A stretch of 64,000 nucleotides of DNA from Caryophanales bacterium (GCA_902363455.1 CABJAC010000007.1:1-64000), one strand, 5' to 3'. Shown: positions 33,271-43,449, numbered from the stretch's first letter. Numbers and translations are program-made. Notes: a model not told the origin generated them from the sequence alone.

Positions 33271-33969
33271 TTAAAATCCAGTGAATCCGACAAGATCACT
33301 CATCCATGCTGCAAAGGCGCTGAGTCCGTCAAAGTAAAGGACAATCCCAAACAACATCATCAAAGCTCCGCCGAATTTCGTCATTTTTAAGCTGTATTTG
33401 ACAAAAAGTCTTGAACGGCCGACGAAAAATGCCATCAATAAAAATGGAATCGAAAAACCTAAGACATAAAACATCATATACAACATCCCTTGACTCGGGT
33501 TTGTTGCTGCAAGTGCAATGACTCCTGCCAAAATCGGACCGGTACACGGTGTCCATCCGGCAGCAAAACCGATTCCGACGAGGACTGTTCCGATGTAACC
33601 GCCCTTGCGTTCTCCTAAATCGAGCTTTTTTTCGCGCATTAAAAATGTCGGTTGCCACAAACCAAGCAGGACGACTCCAAATATGAAGATGACCAATGCA
33701 CCAATCATCCGTAACGTGTCACGATACGTAATGAACACATCCGCTATAAGCGAAGTCGACAATCCAAGAACCGCGAAGACCATCGCAAAACCAATCAAAA
33801 ACGCTAATGTATGCAACAACGAACGTTTTTCCCTGACTCCCTTTTCCTTCAAATCCGTTACAGAAACACCGGTGATGTAGGAAAGAAACACCGGATACAA
33901 CGGAAGTGTACATGGTGAGACAAACGATAATAACCCTGCACCAAACGCTAACCAAAGCGAGAGCTCCAT
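33271..33969 (-). CDS. ccdA: CcdA thiol-disulphide transport protein
   Basis: A six-TM membrane protein (232 aa) of the CcdA/DsbD-TM family that carries reducing equivalents across the membrane for cytochrome c maturation and related thiol reductions. The two essential cysteines are in the typical SPCTLPLYP and WTPCTGP loops. The SD AAAGGAG precedes the ATG. It begins the ccdA-ccdC unit, with the Spo0E-like gene divergent to it. Confidence 0.92.
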   Translation of the reverse strand: MELSLWLAFGAGLLSFVSPCTLPLYPVFLSYITGVSVTDLKEKGVREKRSLLHTLAFLIGFAMVFAVLGLSTSLIADVFITYRDTLRMIGALVIFIFGVVLLGLWQPTFLMREKKLDLGERKGGYIGTVLVGIGFAAGWTPCTGPILAGVIALAATNPSQGMLYMMFYVLGFSIPFLLMAFFVGRSRLFVKYSLKMTKFGGALMMLFGIVLYFDGLSAFAAWMSDLVGFTGF

Positions 33970-34121
33970 TTCAGCAGCTCCTTTCTAATAAGAAGAAGTT
34001 CCTTCTCTATTTTGCCAAACTAATCGACATTTAGCACCTATTATCTTCCGAAAGATAAAAAAGTTTCGTGACGATTGAAATGACAAAAAAATTACATTTC
34101 CATAAAACAGATGAAATTTTG

Positions 34122-34150
34122 TTGTGCTCGGTAAATCCACTTGCTAGAAT
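34122..34150 (+). promoter_or_regulatory. Promoter of the Spo0E-like gene
   Basis: -35 TTGTGC (34122-34127), 17-bp spacer, -10 TAGAAT (34145-34150). Confidence 0.6.
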
Positions 34151-34182
34151 ATGGATATGTCACCAATGTAAGGGAGGATGCT

Positions 34183-34377
34183 ATGACAAGCCAACATCTA
34201 TTGACTTTAGCAATTGAAGCAAAGCGAAGTGAACTGTATCATCAGGCCGATCGGTCTAGTTTCACCTCCCCGCATGTTTTAAAGCTGAGTCACGAATTGG
34301 ATTTACTACTTCTTGAGTATTCACGATTCGTCCAAAAGTACACGTATCCGGGTACAAACGAAACGGTTTTGGGATAA
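34183..34377 (+). CDS. Spo0E-like aspartyl-phosphate phosphatase
   Basis: A 64-aa helical-hairpin protein of the Spo0E family. The motif is SHELDLLLLEY (family SQELDLLIxxY). In B. subtilis such proteins remove phosphate from Spo0A~P, and ynzD occupies this very site between yneF and ccdA. The start is ATG 34183 behind GGGAGG, not the earlier in-frame ATG at 34141. If the host lacks sporulation, its response-regulator target is not Spo0A-driven sporulation and may be another process. Confidence 0.82.
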   Translation: MTSQHLLTLAIEAKRSELYHQADRSSFTSPHVLKLSHELDLLLLEYSRFVQKYTYPGTNETVLG

Positions 34378-34426
34378 TTCATCTTTTATCGTTTTTTAAG
34401 GACGGTCTTTTTGCTCCACATAGATG

Positions 34427-34472
34427 ATGTATAAAAACCGCTGACGTTCATCAAACGTCGGCGGTTTTTTCG
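34427..34472 (+). terminator. Terminator of the Spo0E-like gene
   Basis: AACCGCTGACGTT pairs with AAACGTCGGCGGTT around a short loop, followed by TTTTTT. Confidence 0.85.
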
Positions 34473-34808
34473 TGTTTCTTCTATATATAGCTTTTTTAAA
34501 GTTGTTTTTGATTTGAACTTTAAAAAAAACATTAGAAATAGCTTTACTTTTATTTTCAAAGTCGTTTTTTGAGTCTTTAGTTAGAAGAATAATTAGAATA
34601 TTCCCTCTACCACATGCCAAAAGACCTATTTTACCAAAGTTTTTCCATGTATTATGACCTACTGGTGACAAAATCCGTGTTTTTGCAATCTGTTTGTCAT
34701 ACTCGGCTTGTTTGTAACTTGAATGACTCTGACCTGTAAACGCACAAACCGGAATTACCGTGTAAAGTAGGAACAGTAAACACAGCACATGTCAGGAGGA
34801 CATCAATA
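34473..34808. other. AT-rich non-coding stretch before the SH3/3D gene
   Basis: About 335 bp without a supportable gene; an open frame on the minus strand (34396-34788) lacks an SD and has no family look. It contains a 12-bp inverted repeat, TTTTTTAAAGTT at 34492-34503 with AACTTTAAAAAA at 34516-34527. TGTAAC/TGTAAA hexamers occur at 34713, 34735 and 34761 without the spacing of a WalR site. The long leader or promoter of the wall protein presumably lies here, but I cannot place the -35/-10. Confidence 0.6.
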
Positions 34809-35696
34809 ATGAAAAAAGCAGTTTTCGCTGCAGGTCTTGCAGCAACGGCTCTATCAGTAGGATTCGCCCAAGAGACAGAGGCTGCCTCAGAGACGGTAAC
34901 AGTAAATACAGCGGTATTAAATGTACGCACAGCACCTACAACGGCATCAGCGGATGTAGGTAACGTATATAAAGGTCAAAAATTAAATGTCGAAGGACGT
35001 TCTGGTGCATGGATCAAAACAAACATCAATGGCCAAAAACGTTATGTACACGGCGCATACACTTCTGCCGGTTCTTCATTCGACTTTAAAAAAGCTACAG
35101 TCACTACGGCAGTATTAAACGTTCGGACGCAACCAACAACTAACTCTAAAGACGTAGGCAACCTGTACAAAGGTCAATCCGTTAACGTGGAAAGCAAAGT
35201 CGGTGCTTGGATCAAAACAACAATCGACGGCAAAACACGTTATGTACACAGCGACTATACGACTCTAGCAGGATCAACAGCTAAAGCACCAGCGGCTAAA
35301 GCAGCTCCTGCAGCAAAAGAAGCTCCAAAAGCGGCAGCTAAACCTGCAGCAGCAACAAAACAAACAACAGCAGCAAAATCAGGTACAAAAGTAACGATGA
35401 ACGTTACCGCGTACACAAACGATCCATCGAACAACGGCAGTCAGCTTTACAACGGCCGTGCCCTTACTGCAAGCGGTTATGATGTGACAAATACGATCAC
35501 GTACAACGGTATGCGTATCGTTGCTGCATCAGCACAATACCCGATTGGTACACGCATGCACATTGAAGGTATCGGCGAAGCCATCGTACTTGACCGTGGC
35601 GGCGCAATCCAAGGGAACAAATTGGATCTTCTCGTTGGTTCACAACAAGAAGCACTCAACTGGGGACGTCAAAACGTCACTGTCACTGTCTACTAA
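34809..35696 (+). CDS. Secreted cell-wall protein: two SH3 repeats and a 3D domain
   Basis: A 295-aa secreted protein. Residues 1-25 are a signal peptide (AAGLAATALSVGFAQETEA). Two bacterial SH3 (SH3b) repeats follow (about 28-88 and 95-155: TAVLNVRTAPT and TAVLNVRTQPT), then an Ala/Lys/Pro-rich linker of about 40 residues, and a C-terminal 3D domain with its three aspartates near TAYTNDPS, IVLDRGG and GNKLDLL. It is likely a muralytic enzyme acting on glycan strands, as for YocH or Sps-type 3D proteins. The SD AGGAGGA precedes the ATG. Confidence 0.87.
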   Translation: MKKAVFAAGLAATALSVGFAQETEAASETVTVNTAVLNVRTAPTTASADVGNVYKGQKLNVEGRSGAWIKTNINGQKRYVHGAYTSAGSSFDFKKATVTTAVLNVRTQPTTNSKDVGNLYKGQSVNVESKVGAWIKTTIDGKTRYVHSDYTTLAGSTAKAPAAKAAPAAKEAPKAAAKPAAATKQTTAAKSGTKVTMNVTAYTNDPSNNGSQLYNGRALTASGYDVTNTITYNGMRIVAASAQYPIGTRMHIEGIGEAIVLDRGGAIQGNKLDLLVGSQQEALNWGRQNVTVTVY

Positions 35697-35711
35697 TTTA
35701 AAACACGAACA

Positions 35712-35746
35712 ACCTGCCGGGCGAGATCGCCTGGCAGGCTTTTTTG
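35712..35746 (+). terminator. Terminator of the SH3/3D gene
   Basis: CCTGCCGGGCGA pairs with TCGCCTGGCAGG, followed by CTTTTTT. Confidence 0.85.
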
Positions 35747-35748
35747 TG

Positions 35749-37515
35749 TCATGAAACAGATGAGACATGTCCCGACTGTAATTCATACATCTTTTTATAC
35801 AGCCCGTTCTTTTCAATCAACGTCTGATGATTCCCTTGCTCAACAACCTCTCCTTGATGCAGGACCAAAATCAAATCGGCATCTTGGATGGTCGACAGAC
35901 GATGGGCAATCGCAATCGTCGTACGTCCCTGCCGCATTCGTTTTAAGGCGACTTGGACTTTTTCTTCGGTTTCTGTATCAATCGAACTTGTTGCTTCATC
36001 TAGAATCAAGACTTTCGGGTCCCGCGCCATCGTTCGGGCGAATGACACCAGCTGACGTTCTCCGGCCGAGAACGTCGCTCCCCGCTCAGCGACCGGACTG
36101 TCGTACTGATCGTCCAACTGATTGATGAAGCCGTCCGCCTGAACGAATCGCGCTGCCTCCTCCACCTTCTTGAATGGAATCGACGGATCAAACAGTCGGA
36201 TGTTATCGGCGACACTTCCCGTAAAGAGGAACGAATCCTGTAACACCAGACCGACATGACGTCGCAATTCGTCTTCCGGCAATTGTTCCAGCGGTTGTCC
36301 GTCAATCAAGATCCGACCGGACTGATACGAATAAAACCTCATCAAGATGTTGATGATCGAACTTTTCCCGCTACCGGTCTGACCGACGAGAGCAACCGTC
36401 TGACCTTTTTTCGCTTCGAACGAAATTCCTTTCAGGATTTCTTTTTCCCCATCGTAACTAAAGCGGACATTGTCAAAGACGATATGGCCTTCGGATACAG
36501 ACGCTTCCCCTGCTAATGTTTTTGATGGTTCCGGTTCATCGGTGTCGAGGACTTTAAAGACGCGGTCTGCTGAGACGACCGCCTGTTGGAACTCCGACAG
36601 CCGTTGCATGATTTGTTGGACCGGCTGAAAAATCCGTTCCATATAACTGATGAACGCATAAACGACCCCGACTTGGACCGTTTGTGAGAACGACAAGATT
36701 CCAAAATAGGTGATCAAGGAAGCAATCGTCAAGGCAAGCATCAATTCAATGATCGGACGCAGTAACCAACTGTCGAGTTTCAGGTTCTTATAACGACCGT
36801 TCTGGTGGGCGATATTCGTTTCCTCAAATTCCGCCATCAATCGTTTTTCTTGGCGGAACTGTTGAATGATCGCCATTCCGTTGATCGACTCATTCAATTG
36901 ACCGTTAATCTTCGACAACAAATCCCGAACTTCGGCATAATATTTTGTCGAATAACGGCGGTAAATCCAGATAATGAAATAAAACAGCGGCAATAGCACT
37001 AAGGCAATCGTCGCAAGACGCGGTTCCAGCAGGTAAAGGAATAGATACGTCCCGATCAACTGAACCCCGCTTTGAACAAAGGTCGACAAGACGCCGATAT
37101 ACAGCTCTTTGATGGCTTCCGTATCATTCGTGATCCGCGAGACGAGTACGCCGGCCGGTGTCCGGTCGAAGTAACCGAGTCTCAGATGCATGACGTGACG
37201 AAATACATCAATCCGAAGACGCTGAATGACCTTCAAGGCAATCTTTTGAAATTCAAAGGCTTGTAAATAATCGACGACGATTCCGGTCGTATGCAGGAGT
37301 AAATAGACACCGAACAATAAGGCGACTTCCTGAACCGGATAGTTCCCGACCGCGACATAGTCATCGATGAAGATTTTGACGAGATAAGGCCCGCCGAGCT
37401 TCGCTCCGGTCGTCACGAGTAACAGGAAAAAGGCGACCATCACTTGTTTTTTAAACGGTTTGACGAATCCGAGCAATCGTTTCAGGACCACTTTTTCATT
37501 AATATCATGATTCAA
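35749..37515 (-). CDS. ABC exporter subunit B (YheH-like)
   Basis: A 588-aa exporter half-transporter (6 TM segments and ATPase). The ATPase has Walker A VGQTGSGKSS, an atypical signature ERGATFSAGERQL and Walker B PKVLILDEATSS with the catalytic Glu. The longer frame begins with junk. The likely start is TTG 37515 (SD GGGAGG overlapping the previous gene's end, which stops at 37505), so the two genes overlap and are translationally coupled. With the next gene it forms a heterodimeric multidrug-type exporter. Confidence 0.88.
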   Translation of the reverse strand: MNHDINEKVVLKRLLGFVKPFKKQVMVAFFLLLVTTGAKLGGPYLVKIFIDDYVAVGNYPVQEVALLFGVYLLLHTTGIVVDYLQAFEFQKIALKVIQRLRIDVFRHVMHLRLGYFDRTPAGVLVSRITNDTEAIKELYIGVLSTFVQSGVQLIGTYLFLYLLEPRLATIALVLLPLFYFIIWIYRRYSTKYYAEVRDLLSKINGQLNESINGMAIIQQFRQEKRLMAEFEETNIAHQNGRYKNLKLDSWLLRPIIELMLALTIASLITYFGILSFSQTVQVGVVYAFISYMERIFQPVQQIMQRLSEFQQAVVSADRVFKVLDTDEPEPSKTLAGEASVSEGHIVFDNVRFSYDGEKEILKGISFEAKKGQTVALVGQTGSGKSSIINILMRFYSYQSGRILIDGQPLEQLPEDELRRHVGLVLQDSFLFTGSVADNIRLFDPSIPFKKVEEAARFVQADGFINQLDDQYDSPVAERGATFSAGERQLVSFARTMARDPKVLILDEATSSIDTETEEKVQVALKRMRQGRTTIAIAHRLSTIQDADLILVLHQGEVVEQGNHQTLIEKNGLYKKMYELQSGHVSSVS

Positions 37516-39262
37516 ACGCTCCACCTCCCTGTTCGACGAGTGACTCCAGCTGTTGCCGGTCATACGTCTCCTTGTACCAGCCGTCTTGACGGAGCAATTC
37601 GTCGTGCGTTCCGCGTTCGATGATCCGCCCGGCGTCAAGGACAATGATCTCATCTGTATGCGACACGGCAGACAAGCGGTGCGCGACGATGATTTGCGAC
37701 TGCTGATTATCAGCCGTCCGGAAGTGTTCGATGATTGCTTCTTCCGTCTTGGCATCTACTGCGGATAACGCATCATCGAGGACAAGAATCGGACAATCCG
37801 CCAGCAACGCGCGGGCAATTGAAATCCGTTGCTTCTGACCACCGGATAACGTCACACCCCGCTCCCCGATCATCGTCGCATATCCTTCCGTAAAGCCGAG
37901 GATATCCTCATGAACCGCAGCGACCCGTGCGGCTTCCATGATCTGTTCCATCGAAGCATCCGGTTTTGCGAACGCGATATTATCCGCAATCGAAGCGGAA
38001 AACAGGAAGTGATCCTGCGGAACGATCGCAACTTGCTTTCGGACGGTCTCCCGCATCAATTGTTTGATGTCTTGACCGCCAATTGACACCGAGCCGTATT
38101 TGACATCGTATTCCCGGGACAACAACCGGACGAACGTCGATTTCCCCGCCCCGGTCCGACCGACGATTCCGAGCGTCTGCCCCGGTCGTAACGTCACATC
38201 GATATCTTGTAAGACCGGTTGCGTGTCATAGATAAATCGGTCAATCGCGACATGCAGATCGGATGACGTGACCATCGTCGCCGCTTCCTTCGCATCCTTG
38301 ATTTCCGGTTCAACCGCCAGCATCCGTTCGATCCGATCGTATGATGCCCGTCCCCGTTCGACGATGTTGAACAACCACCCGAACGCAAGCATCGGCCATG
38401 TCAGTAAACCTAAGTATGTAGTGAATGAAACGATGTCTCCGATTCGGATTTCACCTTGTTGCAGTAAATAGGCACCGTATCCGACCGCGATGATGTACGA
38501 TAAACCGACCAATCCGAAAATCGTCGGATCAAACAAGGCATCGATTTTTGCGACCCGACGGTTTTTTTGAACGACATCGTCCGATAACGAGGTAAACGTC
38601 CCGACATCAGATTCGACTTCCCCTGTTGCTTTTAAGACCCGGACCCCACTGACACTTTCCGCGACCTTATCATTTAAATCGGAAAACGCTTCTTGCGCAT
38701 CATGGAACCGCGAATGTAACATCTTCCCGTAGCGTGAGGTCAAATAAACCATCAGCGGCATCGGCAACAGCGAAACAAGTGTCAGTTTCCAGCTGATTGT
38801 CGTGACCATCGTAATGATGACGAAACTTCCCATCGTCACCGAATCGACAAGCGTCAAAATACCCGCTCCTGCCGTCATCGAGACAGCTTGCACATCATTC
38901 GTCGCGTGTGCCATCAAGTCCCCGCTCCGATACTTTTTATAGAAGGACTGATCCAAATCGGAGAAATGACCATACAATTGACTGCGTAACAGTCGTCCGA
39001 GGCGAATCGATGCCCCGAAGATAAAGAACCGCCAAAAATAGCGAATCACATACGTGGAGACACCAATTAACAACAAGGTGCCGACGAGTCGCATCAAGTC
39101 ATCCTTCGTCAAACTGCCTTCACTCAGTCCGTTGACCGTCGTACCGATTACTTTCGGCGGAATCAATTCCAGTCCGGCTACAAAAATCAACGCAATGATG
39201 CCTAAGCTGTACGCTTTCCATTCGAGTCGGAAAAACCAACTCAGTTTCTTGAAGACTCCCAT
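37505..39262 (-). CDS. ABC exporter subunit A (YheI-like)
   Basis: A 585-aa exporter half-transporter. Walker A is VGRTGAGKST and the signature is canonical, GVTLSGGQKQR, but Walker B ends PILVLDDALSAV, so the catalytic Glu is replaced by Asp. Complementary asymmetry in the partner (degenerate signature, intact Glu) gives one consensus and one degenerate ATP site, as in TM287/288 and BmrCD heterodimers. The start is ATG 39262 behind AAGGGGGGA. Substrate unknown; in B. subtilis the closest pair is YheI/YheH. Confidence 0.88.
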   Translation of the reverse strand: MGVFKKLSWFFRLEWKAYSLGIIALIFVAGLELIPPKVIGTTVNGLSEGSLTKDDLMRLVGTLLLIGVSTYVIRYFWRFFIFGASIRLGRLLRSQLYGHFSDLDQSFYKKYRSGDLMAHATNDVQAVSMTAGAGILTLVDSVTMGSFVIITMVTTISWKLTLVSLLPMPLMVYLTSRYGKMLHSRFHDAQEAFSDLNDKVAESVSGVRVLKATGEVESDVGTFTSLSDDVVQKNRRVAKIDALFDPTIFGLVGLSYIIAVGYGAYLLQQGEIRIGDIVSFTTYLGLLTWPMLAFGWLFNIVERGRASYDRIERMLAVEPEIKDAKEAATMVTSSDLHVAIDRFIYDTQPVLQDIDVTLRPGQTLGIVGRTGAGKSTFVRLLSREYDVKYGSVSIGGQDIKQLMRETVRKQVAIVPQDHFLFSASIADNIAFAKPDASMEQIMEAARVAAVHEDILGFTEGYATMIGERGVTLSGGQKQRISIARALLADCPILVLDDALSAVDAKTEEAIIEHFRTADNQQSQIIVAHRLSAVSHTDEIIVLDAGRIIERGTHDELLRQDGWYKETYDRQQLESLVEQGGGAFES

Positions 39263-39347
39263 ACAAGTCCCCCCTTTTTTCAAATCGATTGAGTATTTCT
39301 AATAGTCTCACATTTTAGATTAGCCATCTTCCTAAAAAATAGCAAAC

Positions 39348-39376
39348 AAAAGGAGACCAAAGCGGTCTCCTTTTAC
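39348..39376 (-). terminator. Terminator after yneF
   Basis: AAAAGGAGACC pairs with GGTCTCCTTTT with a 5-nt loop. On the minus strand it is followed by T-rich DNA. Confidence 0.75.
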
Positions 39377-39382
39377 AAGTCA

Positions 39383-39613
39383 TTATTTTTTTGGTGATTT
39401 CATTGAACCACTCATTGAACGCATCACTTGGTTGACTTTCTTTTGTGATGGCTTTTGACCCATTTGCATCATCAATGTCTTAATCATATCTTCGTTGATT
39501 GGTGGGTTTTGCTCCAAATAGTTCATCATGTATCGGCGAGCGATATAGAAACCAAGGGCGACACCAGCTACCAAGCAAAGAAGGGCAATTAAAATCCAAA
39601 TCCATGTAGCCAA
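39383..39613 (-). CDS. yneF: UPF0154 family protein YneF
   Basis: A 76-aa membrane protein with one N-terminal TM helix ([21 protein letters not shown]) and a basic C-terminus ([17 protein letters not shown]), typical of UPF0154. As in B. subtilis it lies by tkt. Function unknown; it may be a small regulatory or structural membrane protein. SD GAGGAAG precedes the ATG. Confidence 0.88.
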   Translation of the reverse strand: MATWIWILIALLCLVAGVALGFYIARRYMMNYLEQNPPINEDMIKTLMMQMGQKPSQKKVNQVMRSMSGSMKSPKK

Positions 39614-39685
39614 GTTGCTTCCTCCTCTAACTTCAAACGTCGCTTTTTACTATACTATAATTTAAAGCCTTTGCATAGATAATGC

Positions 39686-39719
39686 AAAAAAAAGGTGCGC
39701 GCGTTTGCGCACCTTTCTT
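39686..39719 (-). terminator. Transketolase terminator
   Basis: AAAGGTGCGC pairs with GCGCACCTTT around a 6-nt loop. On the minus strand it is followed by TTTTT. Confidence 0.85.
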
Positions 39720-39721
39720 CA

Positions 39722-41701
39722 TTAACCGAGTTGCTTGACTGTGTTCAAGACATTTTCAACAGACATGCCGTACTCTTTTAAGAGAAGATCTCCAGGAGCA
39801 GAAGCACCAAAGCGATCGATTCCGATGACTTGACCTTCTGTTCCTACATATTTGTACCATCCGAGTGAAGCACCGGCTTCAATCGCAAGACGCTTCGTGA
39901 TGCGTTTTGGCAAGACCGATTCTTTGTACTCAGCTGATTGGGCTTCGAACAATTCCCATGATGGAAGTGAGACGACAGCTGCCGTTTCGCCGAGTTCTTT
40001 TTGTGCTTCGACTAACAGATGCACTTCAGAACCTGTTCCCATTAAAATCGTATCCGCTGTTTCGATGTTACCCGCGATGACGTATCCGCCTTTTTCAGCA
40101 CCTTCGACTGTCGTGCCTTCGAGTTCAGGCAACCCTTGACGTGTCATGACGAGAAGTGTCGGTTTGTTTTTCGATTGAACCGCTGTTTTCCATGCTGCGA
40201 TTGTTTCTTTTCCGTCTGCCGGACGATAGACCGTTAAGTTTGGCATCGCGCGGAAACTCATCAAATGTTCAACCGGCTCATGTGTCGGACCATCTTCACC
40301 GACTGCGATTGAGTCATGTGTCAAGACGAAGATTGACTGGATTCCCATCAACGCTGCTAAACGGACAGCCGGACGCAAGTAATCCGAGAAGACGAAGAAT
40401 GTTGCACCGTAAGGGATGACACCACCGTGTAACGCCATACCGTTGACCGCTGCTGCCATCGCGAACTCACGGACACCAAACCAGATGTTACGACCGCTTG
40501 GATCGATATCGAAGTCCGCTTCCCCTTTAAGCATCGTGTTGTTTGAACCTGCTAAGTCAGCCGATCCACCGAAGATCGTAGGGACGTTTTTCGCAAGTGC
40601 GTTCAAGACTTCTCCACTTGTTTGACGTGTTGCTTTTTTCGATGTCAAATCGTATGTCGGAAGGTCTGCTTCCCAGTTGCTTGGAAGTTCGTTTGCGATG
40701 GCACGGACGAGTTCTTCATGCAATTCCGGATGTGCTGCTTTGTATTGCTCCATCTTGTCAGCCCATGCTGCTTCTGTGTCAGCGCCACGTTTGACGATCC
40801 GCTCTTCGAACAAGTCTTTAACTTCGTCCGGCACGTAGAATTCTTCGTGATCCCAGACGTAGCTTGCTTTCGTCAACTTGATTTCTGCATCTCCGAGTGG
40901 TGCACCGTGCGAAGCCGATTTTCCTGATTTGTTTGGTGAACCAAATCCGATGACCGTTTTGACTTCGATCAACGTCGGTTTTGTCGTTTCGGCTTTCGCT
41001 GCTTCGATCGCTTTTGAAATCGAATCAAGATCCGTTCCGTCTTCCACGCGAATGACTTGCCAGTTGTATGCTTCAAAACGTTGTTGGACGTTTTCAGAGA
41101 ATGATTTATCGAGATCACCGTCGAGTGAGATGTCATTTGAATCATACAGAACGACCAGTTTACCAAGACCTAAATGTCCTGCAAGTGATGCCGCTTCTGC
41201 TGAAACACCTTCCATTAAGTCGCCGTCTCCACAAATGCCGTATGTGAAGTGATCGACGACGTTTAACTCGTCGCGGTTGTATTTCGCTTCCAAGTGACGT
41301 TCTGCCATCGCCATCCCGACAGCCATCGCGATGCCTTGTCCGAGTGGACCAGTCGTCGCATCAACACCTGCCGTGTGACGGTATTCCGGATGACCCGGTG
41401 TTTTTGAGTTCCATTGGCGGAATGACTTCAAGTCATCCATCGCAAGATCATAGCCTGATAAATGGAGGAGTGAGTAGAGAAGCATTGAACCGTGTCCTGC
41501 TGAAAGTACAAAACGGTCACGGTTGAACCATTCTGGATTTTTAGGGTTGTGGTTCATATGATCCGCCCATAATGTAAATGCCATCGGTGCTGCACCCATC
41601 GGCATTCCCGGGTGACCCGAGTTCGCTTTTTGTACTGCATCAATTGATAATGTACGAATCGTATTTACTGCTAATAGTTCTACTGTTGTCATGTTCGTCA
41701 A
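39722..41701 (-). CDS. tkt: Transketolase
   Basis: Transketolase (659 aa) is the thiamine-diphosphate enzyme of the pentose phosphate pathway. The visible hallmarks are the ThDP motif [13 protein letters not shown] and the segment [18 protein letters not shown]. The start is uncertain. AGAGAGGA suits TTG 41701 (MTNMTTVEL..), while ATG 41692 gives the standard N-terminus [16 protein letters not shown] but with an SD 18 nt away. Gene order next to yneF and ynzC is conserved with Bacillus. A typical SigA promoter and its own terminator indicate a single-gene unit. Confidence 0.97.
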   Translation of the reverse strand: MTNMTTVELLAVNTIRTLSIDAVQKANSGHPGMPMGAAPMAFTLWADHMNHNPKNPEWFNRDRFVLSAGHGSMLLYSLLHLSGYDLAMDDLKSFRQWNSKTPGHPEYRHTAGVDATTGPLGQGIAMAVGMAMAERHLEAKYNRDELNVVDHFTYGICGDGDLMEGVSAEAASLAGHLGLGKLVVLYDSNDISLDGDLDKSFSENVQQRFEAYNWQVIRVEDGTDLDSISKAIEAAKAETTKPTLIEVKTVIGFGSPNKSGKSASHGAPLGDAEIKLTKASYVWDHEEFYVPDEVKDLFEERIVKRGADTEAAWADKMEQYKAAHPELHEELVRAIANELPSNWEADLPTYDLTSKKATRQTSGEVLNALAKNVPTIFGGSADLAGSNNTMLKGEADFDIDPSGRNIWFGVREFAMAAAVNGMALHGGVIPYGATFFVFSDYLRPAVRLAALMGIQSIFVLTHDSIAVGEDGPTHEPVEHLMSFRAMPNLTVYRPADGKETIAAWKTAVQSKNKPTLLVMTRQGLPELEGTTVEGAEKGGYVIAGNIETADTILMGTGSEVHLLVEAQKELGETAAVVSLPSWELFEAQSAEYKESVLPKRITKRLAIEAGASLGWYKYVGTEGQVIGIDRFGASAPGDLLLKEYGMSVENVLNTVKQLG

Positions 41702-41739
41702 AACAATCATCCTCTCTCTTTTTCACAAATTCTTTATCA

Positions 41740-41768
41740 TTTTAGCACACCCGGAAATGTGATACAAC
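41740..41768 (-). promoter_or_regulatory. Transketolase promoter
   Basis: Minus-strand -35 TTGTAT (41763-41768), 17-bp spacer, -10 TAAAAT (41740-41745). Confidence 0.7.
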
Positions 41769-41856
41769 TTTTCTAAATAGTATGTCACATTAAAATGAAT
41801 GCGCTCTCTATTGCCGTTTTCTTAACACTTTTGTGATACACATTACGAACTTTTTA

Positions 41857-41900
41857 TCAAAAAAAGCTATCCCACTCGTCCATTGAGTGACATAGCTTTT
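41857..41900 (-). terminator. Terminator of the SOS-type unit (yneA-yneB-ynzC)
   Basis: AAAAAGCTAT pairs with ATAGCTTTTT, with an inner CACTC/GAGTG stem. It separates ynzC from tkt. Confidence 0.8.
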
Positions 41901-41904
41901 TCGG

Positions 41905-42141
41905 TTATTGTTTGTTGCGCTCTTCTTCCTGCGCTTGCTTTAATTTTTCCGGTGTAACGTCGGTTCCTTCTTCATCGACGATTTTGATTCCCATCATCTG
42001 ATTTTTGAATGAACCGCGGAAGGCTTCTAAATACGCTGTTCTTAATTCTTTTTGTTCCGCTGTTTCCGCATCCGTCAACGGCTCGACTTTTGATTTATTC
42101 GCTAATTCATTAATCCGGTCCAGTTGTTCTTGTGATAACAT
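41905..42141 (-). CDS. ynzC: DUF896 family protein YnzC
   Basis: A 78-aa helical protein of the DUF896/UPF0291 family (MLSQEQLDRINELANKSK, then TYLEAFRGSFKNQMMGIKIVDEEG). In B. subtilis ynzC lies in the LexA-controlled yneA-yneB-ynzC operon. Start is ATG 42141 (SD AGAGGGA), not the long upstream frame. Here too it follows yneB by about 110 bp. Confidence 0.87.
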   Translation of the reverse strand: MLSQEQLDRINELANKSKVEPLTDAETAEQKELRTAYLEAFRGSFKNQMMGIKIVDEEGTDVTPEKLKQAQEEERNKQ

Positions 42142-42250
42142 AATATCCCTCTTTCTGTTGACTCGACATCGAGCTTTCAATAGTAACCTTACTTTAAAAG
42201 ACACGAACAGAAAAAGCAAGTGTGGCGCGCTTCTCGCACACCCACCTGCT

Positions 42251-42913
<663 letters not shown>

Positions 42914-42952
42914 TCACACCCCTGTTCGTTCAATGACAACTTTTACATTTTG

Positions 42953-43240
42953 TCATTGTTGCGCGATTGGTACAACGATTTTGTTTTTCGAAATGACATG
43001 AGTCGTCTTCAGTTCATTGTTCTCAATCAACCATTCGACATATTCTTGATCAGTCATCGAACCGTCATTGTAGACTTCAGCGACTTGTTCAACTGTCGCA
43101 TTTTGATCGACCGTAACAGAAGCGGTCAGGAGTTGATCGACCTTTTCATCCGGCCGGGGTGTTAAGAGGAAAAGAATGAAAGCAAGGCTGAGCGTATAAA
43201 AAACAATGGAAAAGGCATGGGTACGAATCGTATGCATCAT
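42953..43240 (-). CDS. yneA: SOS cell-division suppressor YneA (LysM-type)
   Basis: A 95-aa protein with an N-terminal TM anchor (SIVFYTLSLAFILFLL) and an extracytoplasmic LysM-like domain (ATVEQVAEVYNDGSMTDQEYVEWLIENNEL). YneA blocks division after DNA damage in B. subtilis. The start ATG 43240 has GGAGGG 7 nt upstream; the earlier in-frame ATG is unlikely. It is divergent from lexA and shares the LexA-box region, so it should be SOS-induced. Confidence 0.85.
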   Translation of the reverse strand: MMHTIRTHAFSIVFYTLSLAFILFLLTPRPDEKVDQLLTASVTVDQNATVEQVAEVYNDGSMTDQEYVEWLIENNELKTTHVISKNKIVVPIAQQ

Positions 43241-43283
43241 GATAAATCCCTCCAATTAAAAATGATTTAGAATAGATGTTCTC

Positions 43284-43359
43284 GGAACAATTGTTCGCAT
43301 AACTCATCTTAAACCAAGAACCAGTGTTCGGTCAACATAAAATGTCGAACAATTGTTTG
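43284..43359. promoter_or_regulatory. Three LexA (SOS) boxes between yneA and lexA
   Basis: GAACAATTGTTC (43285-43296), GAACCAGTGTTC (43318-43329) and CGAACAATTGTTTG (43346-43359) match the Bacillus LexA site GAAC-N4-GTTC, the third with one mismatch. They should repress both yneA and lexA. Confidence 0.92.
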
Positions 43360-43449
43360 TACGCTCATTTGTTCTATGTTATAGTGATTTTAGAAACATG
43401 TATTCCTATAACCTTCAAAAAACCATTCCGAAAAGAGGTGGCAATTCAT

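Noticed and set aside
34713..34766. Possible WalR boxes
   Set aside because: The hexamers are TGTAA(A/C), but spacings are 22 and 26 bp, not the N5 (11 bp) of the consensus.
34396..34788. Minus-strand ORF (130 aa) in the AT-rich gap before the SH3/3D gene
   Set aside because: No SD, low-complexity AT-derived residues, and it runs through the Spo0E-like terminator.
40472..41402. Long ORFs opposite transketolase
   Set aside because: They are in the complement of a highly conserved gene; strand bias and homology show they are shadows.
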